Below are positions 23,217-28,484 of a DNA stretch of 30,368 nt, piece after piece. Origin of the DNA: CAZEDU01 sp964511185 (GTDB lineage: Bacteria > Myxococcota > Myxococcia > Myxococcales > Myxococcaceae); the NCBI GenBank assembly GCA_964511185.1, contig CAZEDU010000059.1, positions 1-30,368 on the forward strand. The letters run 5' to 3'. Position 1 is the stretch's first letter. Each line of letters opens with the position of its first letter. The position numbers and the translations under genes were made by a program. The notes beneath the pieces were generated by a model. That model was not told where the DNA came from, did not search any database, and was given only the letters and a program-made list of their open reading frames with translations.

Positions 23217-24485
23217 CTAGAACATCCGCCGCATGCCGCCCGACATGCCGCCGCCGGGCCGCCGCGGCGTGGCTTCCCCGCCGGTCGTCTCGAGGATCAG
23301 CTGGTCACCTTCCTTCAGCTCGCCCGAGACGATCTCCGTCGTGGACCCATCGGAGATGCCGGCCTCGACCTCGACGCGGGCGGGCTGTCCATCGCGCAGC
23401 ACCCAGACGCTCCGCTTCTCGGGGCCGCGCTGGTCGCGGGGAGGCGCGCCGCCGCCGCCGATGCCCGAAGGGGCCGCCCGGCGGCGCTGGCCGCCGTCTG
23501 CCTCGCGCGCGACCACCGGCGGCCGGTAGCGAAACGCCGCGTTCGGGACGCGCAGCACGTCGTCCTTCTCGGCGTGCACGAACGTCACGTTGGCCGTCAT
23601 GCCCGGCTTGAGCCGCAGCTCCGGGTTCTCGACGTCGATCACCGCGTCGTAGGTGACGACGTTCTGCACCGTCTGCGGCGCGTTGCGGATCTGGCGCACC
23701 GTCCCGCGGAAGCGCTCGCCCGGGTACGCGTCGACGGTGAAGGACGCGTGCATGTCCGGCCGCAGCTTGCCGACGTCGGCCTCCGCCACGCTGGTGTTGA
23801 CCTGCATCTTCCGCAGGTCCTCCGCGATGGTGAAGAGGGTAGGGGCTTGCAGCGAGGCGGCGACGGTCTGCCCGACGTCGACCGTGCGCGAGATGACGGC
23901 GCCGTCGATGGGCGAGTGGATCTTCGTGTACGTCAGGTTGACCTGCGCCTGGTTGAGGGCGGCGCGGGTCTGCTCCACCGCGCCTTGCGACGCGAGCACC
24001 TGCGCCTTCGCCGCCTCGGCCTCGGCCTGCGCCGTGTCGAGCTCGGCGAGCGCGATCAGCTTTCGCTCCGCCAGCGCCTTCGCCCGCTGAAACTTCCGCT
24101 CGGCGTCGGCGGCCTGCACCTTCGTTCGAGCGAAGTTCCCCTGCGCCGCCAGGTGATTGGCCCGGGCTTGTTCGACCGCGGCCTGGAAGAGCTGCGGGTC
24201 GATCTCGGCCAGCAGCTGGCCTTTCTTCACCTGCGAGTTGAAGTCGGCGTACAGCGCCTGGATGCGACCGGAGACCTGGCTGCCGACCTGCACGGTGACC
24301 AGCGCCGAGAGGGTGCCCGTCGCGGTGACGCGCGAAGAGATCCGCCCGCGGTCGACCTGCGCGGTCTCATACTTGATCGCCTTTGGGTCTTCGCGCCGCG
24401 TCCACCAAACGACGCCCGCGCCCAAGAGGAGGACCAGCGCGCCAATCCACCATCTCTTGCGCCATGCCGGAGTCTGCGTGCTCAT
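23217..24485 (-). CDS. MacA-type periplasmic membrane fusion protein
   Basis: The protein has 422 residues. One membrane anchor lies at about 12-28 (WIGALVLLLGAGVVWW). Next come a barrel-sandwich segment (VQVGSQVSGRIQALYADFNS), a long alpha-hairpin rich in Ala, Glu and Lys (about 105-195), the second half of the lipoyl motif (YTKIHSPIDGAVISRTV), and beta-barrel and membrane-proximal domains. The C-terminus is Gly/Met/Arg-rich (GGGMSGGMRRMF), an unusual tail. It bridges the MacB-like pump to the TolC-like channel. It is the first gene of the operon; no clear promoter was found in the 143 bases upstream. Confidence 0.93.
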   Translation of the reverse strand: MSTQTPAWRKRWWIGALVLLLGAGVVWWTRREDPKAIKYETAQVDRGRISSRVTATGTLSALVTVQVGSQVSGRIQALYADFNSQVKKGQLLAEIDPQLFQAAVEQARANHLAAQGNFARTKVQAADAERKFQRAKALAERKLIALAELDTAQAEAEAAKAQVLASQGAVEQTRAALNQAQVNLTYTKIHSPIDGAVISRTVDVGQTVAASLQAPTLFTIAEDLRKMQVNTSVAEADVGKLRPDMHASFTVDAYPGERFRGTVRQIRNAPQTVQNVVTYDAVIDVENPELRLKPGMTANVTFVHAEKDDVLRVPNAAFRYRPPVVAREADGGQRRRAAPSGIGGGGAPPRDQRGPEKRSVWVLRDGQPARVEVEAGISDGSTTEIVSGELKEGDQLILETTGGEATPRRPGGGMSGGMRRMF

Positions 24486-24628
24486 GCGTGAAGGTCCTTT
24501 TCGGGCTCTACGGGCCGGGCGAGCAAGGAATTCAGCTGCTCAACTGACTATTCCCCCGACGCCTCGGCGTAAAGCCGAAGTGCGCGGCTTGACCCCGGAG
24601 CCGCAGGGGCACTAAGGCGCCGTTCGCG

Positions 24629-24838
24629 ATGAGGCGCCAGGGAATATTGGCAGGCTTGTTGTTCGTCGGGTGTGCGACCGTGGCGGAGCCTCCGCCGCCG
24701 GCCCCTGCCGGCGTGCGTGTGCCGCTCTCGCCGGCGGGCAGCTACTTCTGGAACCCGTACGCCCCCACCGAAGAGTCGAAGACCTGCCCACAAGAGCCAG
24801 CGAAGCACCAGGCCTGCCTCTACGCCCGCACCCAATAG
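24629..24838 (+). CDS. Small predicted lipoprotein
   Basis: This 69-residue frame has a lipoprotein signal peptide (MRRQGILAGLLFVGC, lipidated C15) followed by a Pro/Ala-rich stretch and a short tail with two Cys (TCPQEPAKHQAC). It looks like the small outer-membrane lipoproteins common in myxobacteria; no function is known. The ATG at 24629 has no strong ribosome-binding site. It stands between the efflux operon (divergent) and the microcompartment operon (convergent, 19 bases away). Confidence 0.65.
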   Translation: MRRQGILAGLLFVGCATVAEPPPPAPAGVRVPLSPAGSYFWNPYAPTEESKTCPQEPAKHQACLYARTQ

Positions 24839-24857
24839 CTGGCATTCTCAAGGCCCA

Positions 24858-25400
24858 TCACCGCGCATCCGGATGCGGCCTGGCGATCAGCTCCGTCCCC
24901 ACCAACAACCCCGCATCGATCGCAGCGGCCGCCCCCTCGAGCGCGGCCTCCACCCAGTGCTGCGCGCCGCCGAGCGAGAACACACCCTTCCCGCCGATCC
25001 CGCGCGCCAGCTCGAGCGAGAGCAAGCGGACCTCGGCGCGCTTCAACGCGGTGTCCGCCGCGAGCAGCGCCGCCGCGACCGTGTGCGTCTCCACCCAACC
25101 GACGCTCTCCTGCGCGGTCGCGCCGAACGTCCCAGCCAGTCCGTCGACGAGCGCCAAAGCGGGCTGCGGCAGGAACAGCTCGCCGATGAGCAGCGCGCCC
25201 GCGGCGTCTTTCCCCGCCGCCAGCGCCTCCTGCACCTCGCCCACGCCGCCTTGAAACAGGACGAGACACTTGCCCGGGCTCACCGCCTCGCGCCGCAGCA
25301 GCCGGACCGGCGCGCGCTTGACGAGCGCGTCAGCCACCACCGCGCCGCGCGCGATCGACTCGATCTCCAGGAGCGCGATCGCCGGACCGGCGGGGGGCAT
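24858..25400 (-). CDS. Tandem BMC-domain microcompartment shell protein (BMC-T1, PduT-like)
   Basis: This 180-residue protein has two BMC domains in tandem: about 5-92 (ALLEIESIARGAVVADALVK) and 98-178 (ESVGWVETHTVAAALLAADT). Three copies would form a pseudohexamer that tiles the shell. The first pore loop reads SPGKC (41-45): PduT has its iron-sulphur Cys where Ser41 stands, but here a Cys follows three residues on, at 45. The second domain has GIGGKG (134-139) at its pore position. From memory it is closest to the BMC-T1 of Haliangium ochraceum. The start is an ATG at 25400, 2 bases past the aldehyde dehydrogenase stop, making it the last gene of the operon. Confidence 0.92.
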   Translation of the reverse strand: MPPAGPAIALLEIESIARGAVVADALVKRAPVRLLRREAVSPGKCLVLFQGGVGEVQEALAAGKDAAGALLIGELFLPQPALALVDGLAGTFGATAQESVGWVETHTVAAALLAADTALKRAEVRLLSLELARGIGGKGVFSLGGAQHWVEAALEGAAAAIDAGLLVGTELIARPHPDAR

Positions 25401-25402
25401 GA

Positions 25403-26920
25403 TCAGACGACCCGGAAGTAATCCTTGAGGGTGCACCGCCGCTCGCGGGTGAAGCTCACCGCGGTGGTCAGGCCTTCGCCGGTGGGGGACGCGATGGTGA
25501 ACGACGTGTAGCCTTCACCGTCGAGCCCCAGCCCCGCGTACGACGGCCCGTTCTTCACGAAGATGGACGTGTTGATCACCCGCGCCATCGCGTGGAGGTG
25601 ATCCAGGTTCGTCGAGTGCATCGTCGCCGTGTGCCCGAACCCGTGCTCGGCCTGAACCGCGGCGGCGATGCACTCCTCGACCGTCTTCAGCCGGCAAAAA
25701 GCGAGCACCGGCATCAGCAGCTCGGTCTGCACGAACGCGTGGGTCGGGTCGACCTCGGCGATGAGCAGCTTGGTGCCGGCAGGCACGCGCAGCCCCGCGG
25801 CCTCGGCGATCCGGGTCGCGTCCTTGCCGACCCAGTCCCGCACCGGGTGGCCGTCGTCGACCACCAGCTTCTCGAGCCGGTGGACGGCGGCGCCGGTCAC
25901 CTCGAAGGCGCCGTGCTCGCGCATGCGCGACTTGAGCTCGTCGGCGATCGACGCGACCGCGAAGACTTCCTTCTCGACGATGCAGACGATGTTGTTGTCG
26001 AGCGACGCGCCGCTCACGATGTCCCGCGCCGCGCGATCGATGTGGGCGGTCTCGTCCACCACCGCGGGAGGGTTCCCCGGGCCGGCCGCGATCGCCCGCT
26101 TGCCGCTGTTCATCGCCGCGCGCACCACCGCCGGGCCGCCGGTCACCACGATCAGCCGCACCAGCTTGTGCTTCATCAGCGCCTGCGCCGAATCGATGGT
26201 CGGCTCGCCCAGACCGCAGACCAGGTTCGCCGGTCCGCCGGCCTGCGTGATGGCCTGATTGAGCAGCTCGATGTGGCGGCGGCTCGTCTTCTTCGCGCTG
26301 GGGTGCACGTTGAAGACCACCGCGTTGCCGCCCGCGACCATGCCGATCGCGTTGTTGATGATCGTCTCGGTCGGGTTGGTCGACGGGGTGATGGCGCCGA
26401 TCACGCCGAACGGCGCGCGCTCGGTGATGGTGAGCCCGTGATCTCCGGTGAACGCCACCGGCTTCAGAATCTCGGTGCCCGGGGTCTTGTTGGCGCAGAG
26501 CAGGTTCTTGCGGACCTTGTCGCGCGCGTTGCCCAAGCCCGTCTCTTCGACCGCCGACTGCGCGAGCTCCTCGGCGTGCCGCCGCGTGACCTCCCGCATC
26601 GACTCGATGACCCGATCGCGCACCGCGATCGGCGTGCGCTCCCACGCTTCGTACGCCGCGCGCGCGGCCGCCGTCGCGCCGTCGAGATCATCGAACACGC
26701 CCGCGCGGCTCTTCACGTACGCCGGGGCCTTGCCCGCCGCCTCCTGCGTGCCGGGCACCACCGGGCTCAGGCCGAAGCGCTGCTCGGCGCCCCGCCGATC
26801 GTCTTGGTGTCCGAGCGGGGGAAGAGCGGGGGCCGCGACAGGGCGAGGCAGATCGGCCAGCTCGTTCGAGAGCCGCCGAACCACCGCATCGACGATCGCG
26901 TTGATCTGCTGTTCGTTCAC
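25403..26920 (-). CDS. Microcompartment CoA-acylating aldehyde dehydrogenase (PduP/EutE-like)
   Basis: The protein has 505 residues. Residues 3-20 (EQQINAIVDAVVRRLSNE) form an amphipathic helix followed by a Pro/Ala linker, the standard encapsulation peptide of BMC core enzymes. The dehydrogenase fold starts near 65. It includes PFGVIGAITPSTNPTET, the nucleotide-binding VVTGGPAVVRAA and PGNPPAVVDETA, and the catalytic Cys 313 in DNNIVCIVEKEVF, as in acylating enzymes. It should oxidise an aldehyde with NAD and CoA to acyl-CoA inside the shell. It is the only certain metabolic enzyme in the operon. The start is a GTG at 26920 with a poor ribosome-binding site, 6 bases after the preceding stop, suggesting coupling. 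Confidence 0.95.
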   Translation of the reverse strand: MNEQQINAIVDAVVRRLSNELADLPRPVAAPALPPLGHQDDRRGAEQRFGLSPVVPGTQEAAGKAPAYVKSRAGVFDDLDGATAAARAAYEAWERTPIAVRDRVIESMREVTRRHAEELAQSAVEETGLGNARDKVRKNLLCANKTPGTEILKPVAFTGDHGLTITERAPFGVIGAITPSTNPTETIINNAIGMVAGGNAVVFNVHPSAKKTSRRHIELLNQAITQAGGPANLVCGLGEPTIDSAQALMKHKLVRLIVVTGGPAVVRAAMNSGKRAIAAGPGNPPAVVDETAHIDRAARDIVSGASLDNNIVCIVEKEVFAVASIADELKSRMREHGAFEVTGAAVHRLEKLVVDDGHPVRDWVGKDATRIAEAAGLRVPAGTKLLIAEVDPTHAFVQTELLMPVLAFCRLKTVEECIAAAVQAEHGFGHTATMHSTNLDHLHAMARVINTSIFVKNGPSYAGLGLDGEGYTSFTIASPTGEGLTTAVSFTRERRCTLKDYFRVV

Positions 26921-26926
26921 AAGCGC

Positions 26927-27118
26927 TTACGAAAGCTTCGTGTTCGTCTTCGCCGCGCCGCGCTCGTAGTAGATGCTCGCCGCCTGCTTGTCGTAGACCA
27001 CCAGCACCCGGTCGCTCTTCGCCTCGAGCAGGTCGCTGGCCATCTCGTTCGCCGCGACGAGCAGGCGATCGCGCTGCGCGGGGGCCGCTGACTTGGCTTT
27101 GATCGTCAACACCGGCAT
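26927..27118 (-). CDS. 4-oxalocrotonate-tautomerase-like small protein in the BMC operon
   Basis: This 63-residue protein starts Met-Pro (MPVLTIKAK), so Met removal would expose Pro-1, the catalytic base of the tautomerase superfamily. The order strand (PVLTIKA), helix (APAQRDRLLVAANEMASDLL), strand (DRVLVVYD) and a final turn (SIYYERG) matches the 62-residue 4-oxalocrotonate tautomerases. The usual Arg-11 and Arg-39 equivalents cannot be placed with certainty. AAGGAG lies 11 bases before the ATG, inside the end of the vertex-protein gene. If the reading is right it could isomerise an enol or keto-acid intermediate. No encapsulation helix is visible. A structural role is the main alternative. 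Confidence 0.7.
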   Translation of the reverse strand: MPVLTIKAKSAAPAQRDRLLVAANEMASDLLEAKSDRVLVVYDKQAASIYYERGAAKTNTKLS

Positions 27119-27126
27119 GGCGGCAC

Positions 27127-27417
27127 CTACTCCTTCAGGTACTTCACGGTCCCGCCGACTTCGATCTGATCGACGATCGCCATGATCGTCGCGTCGACGG
27201 GCCGGTCCTTCGTCACTTGCGTCTGCCGCGCCGACGAGCCCGAGGCGTACAGCACCACCTCGCCCACGCCCGCGCCGATCGCGTCGGCGGCCACCACCAG
27301 CGTCGAGGTCGGCTTGTTCTCCAGATCTTGCCCGCGCACGAGCAGGAGCTTGATTCCCTCCAGCTCTTGCTCCTTGCGGGTGGCCACCACCGTTCCCACC
27401 ACTTTGCCGATCAGCAT
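27127..27417 (-). CDS. BMC-P vertex protein (EutN/CcmL family)
   Basis: This 96-residue protein is a full-length EutN/CcmL pentamer subunit: MLIGKVVGTVVATRKEQ, LEGIKLLLVR, then AADAIGAGVGEVVLYASGSSA and DATIMAIVDQIEVGG. Pentamers cap the twelve vertices of microcompartment shells, so a closed shell is possible with this gene alone. It is third in the operon, 24 bases after the BMC-H stop, and its stop lies 8 bases before the tautomerase-like ATG. From memory the sequence is very like the Haliangium ochraceum vertex protein. Confidence 0.95.
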   Translation of the reverse strand: MLIGKVVGTVVATRKEQELEGIKLLLVRGQDLENKPTSTLVVAADAIGAGVGEVVLYASGSSARQTQVTKDRPVDATIMAIVDQIEVGGTVKYLKE

Positions 27418-27441
27418 CGCCGCCTATGCTTCCGTCGCTCT

Positions 27442-27750
27442 TCAAGACTTGCCCGACTCGGCCTTCGCCTGTTCGGCGCGGCCCAGCGGCAGCACGAGAT
27501 CGATGTTCGGGTGCGGCCGCGGGATCACGTGCACCGAGACCAGCTCGCCCACCCGCTCGGCCCCGCGCGCGCCGGCCTCGGTCGCCGCCTTCACCGCCGC
27601 GACGTCGCCGCGCACGACGCAGGTGACGTAGCCGCCGCCGATCTTTTCGTAGCCCACGAACTCGACCTTGGCGGCCTTCACCATCGCATCAGCGGCCTCC
27701 ACCATGCCGACAAAACCCTTGGTCTCGATCATGCCCAGCGCGTCAGCCAC
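27442..27750 (-). CDS. BMC-H hexameric shell protein (PduA/CcmK family)
   Basis: This 102-residue protein has one canonical BMC domain: MADALGMIETKGFVGMVEAA, then VKAAKVEFVGYEK, the pore loop IGGGYVT (Gly 38-40) and VHVIPRPH, with a short polar tail. Hexamers form the bulk of the shell facets, and the pore controls substrate passage. The start is a GTG at 27750 with AAGGAG 8 bases upstream, the best translation signal in the operon, as expected for the most abundant shell protein. It follows the BMC-T2 stop by 12 bases. Confidence 0.96.
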   Translation of the reverse strand: MADALGMIETKGFVGMVEAADAMVKAAKVEFVGYEKIGGGYVTCVVRGDVAAVKAATEAGARGAERVGELVSVHVIPRPHPNIDLVLPLGRAEQAKAESGKS

Positions 27751-27762
27751 GTTGGTGTCTCC

Positions 27763-28401
27763 TTACTTTTCCTTGAAGGGGGCAATCTCTTTGCCCTGAA
27801 CCGCTTGAAGTGCCGCGACCGCGGCCTGCGCCGCCGAGTCGATCTCTGCCTCTGAGCCCGCCATGTACAGTCGGCCGAACGCGCCGTACGGCGTCACGTC
27901 GATGAGCCGGACGTTGGCCGCCTTCTCCGCCTCGTTCGCCGCCAGCGCCGCATAGGCCGCGGGCTCGCACTCGAGGATGAAGAGCGACTGGCCGGGCTCG
28001 ATCATCGAGCCGAAGCGAATGCGATCGAGGATCATCGCGTGCATCGGCTCGATCGCCCGGATGATGGTGTTCGACACCAGCTTGGGCTTGAGCCGATCCT
28101 TCTCGGTCGCGCCCAGGTGCTGGAGGATGGCGTCGCCCGCGCTGCGGACCTCGCCCTTGTCTTCGCTGTGCACCTCGAGCATGCCGTAGGCGCGCTCGAC
28201 CACCAGGGTCGCCGGCTGCACCTTCGTCTGCTTCAACGCGACGTCGATGATGCCGTGAATCGCCATGCCAGGGGCGATCTCGGTGAACAGCGACGCGACG
28301 TACGGGACAGGGAAATACCCGCGGCACGTGGTGCAGATGTGCGCGGCAAGCTGGGGTTGGAGCGAATCGAGAAAGACGTACGCTCGAAGCGACGTAGCCA
28401 A
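27763..28401 (-). CDS. Double-BMC gated shell protein (BMC-T2, CcmP-like)
   Basis: The protein has 212 residues and holds two circularly permuted BMC domains (about 1-100 and 105-205): LRAYVFLDSLQPQLAAH, EIAPGMAIHGIIDVALK, then EPGQSLFILECEPAAYAAL and VTPYGAFGRLYMAGSEAE. Such proteins stack as two trimers with large pores. Gate residues Glu-Arg (E69-R70 in CcmP) are present in VVERAYG at 69-70. No ATG or GTG fits the family N-terminus; I chose the TTG at 28401, and a TTG at 28440 would add 13 residues. It is the first BMC gene, 83 bases after the HEAT-protein stop. Confidence 0.93.
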   Translation of the reverse strand: MATSLRAYVFLDSLQPQLAAHICTTCRGYFPVPYVASLFTEIAPGMAIHGIIDVALKQTKVQPATLVVERAYGMLEVHSEDKGEVRSAGDAILQHLGATEKDRLKPKLVSNTIIRAIEPMHAMILDRIRFGSMIEPGQSLFILECEPAAYAALAANEAEKAANVRLIDVTPYGAFGRLYMAGSEAEIDSAAQAAVAALQAVQGKEIAPFKEK

Positions 28402-28469
28402 GGCGCGCGCTGACTTAGACCCCTTCGCTGGAGATGACAAGCATTCCCTTTGGGGTGGGGGACAAGGCG

Positions 28470-28484
28470 TTGGAATGATTGGAA
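28470..28484. promoter_or_regulatory. Direct repeat TTGGAA-TGA-TTGGAA upstream of the BMC operon
   Basis: Two copies of TTGGAA with a 9-base period lie between the HEAT-gene stop and the first BMC gene, about 70-80 bases before its start. The short AT-richer patch stands out from the surrounding GC-rich DNA. On the minus strand a weak TTGTCA-N17-TAAGTC (28440-28412) lies further downstream, but its predicted start point would nearly touch the TTG codon. An activator site is possible; neither is well supported. Confidence 0.25.

Noticed and set aside
22503..24491. Long plus-strand open frame across the efflux operon
   Set aside because: It is a shadow of the MacA-like and ATPase genes, rich in Arg, Leu, His and Asp, with no recognisable domain.
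25592..27091. Long plus-strand open frame opposite the aldehyde dehydrogenase gene
   Set aside because: It is a shadow rich in Arg, His and Asp; the minus-strand enzyme has full catalytic motifs and an encapsulation helix.
28412..28440. TTGTCA-N17-TAAGTC as the BMC operon promoter
   Set aside because: The -10 match is poor and the transcript would start only a few bases before the TTG, leaving no ribosome-binding site; kept only as a remark.
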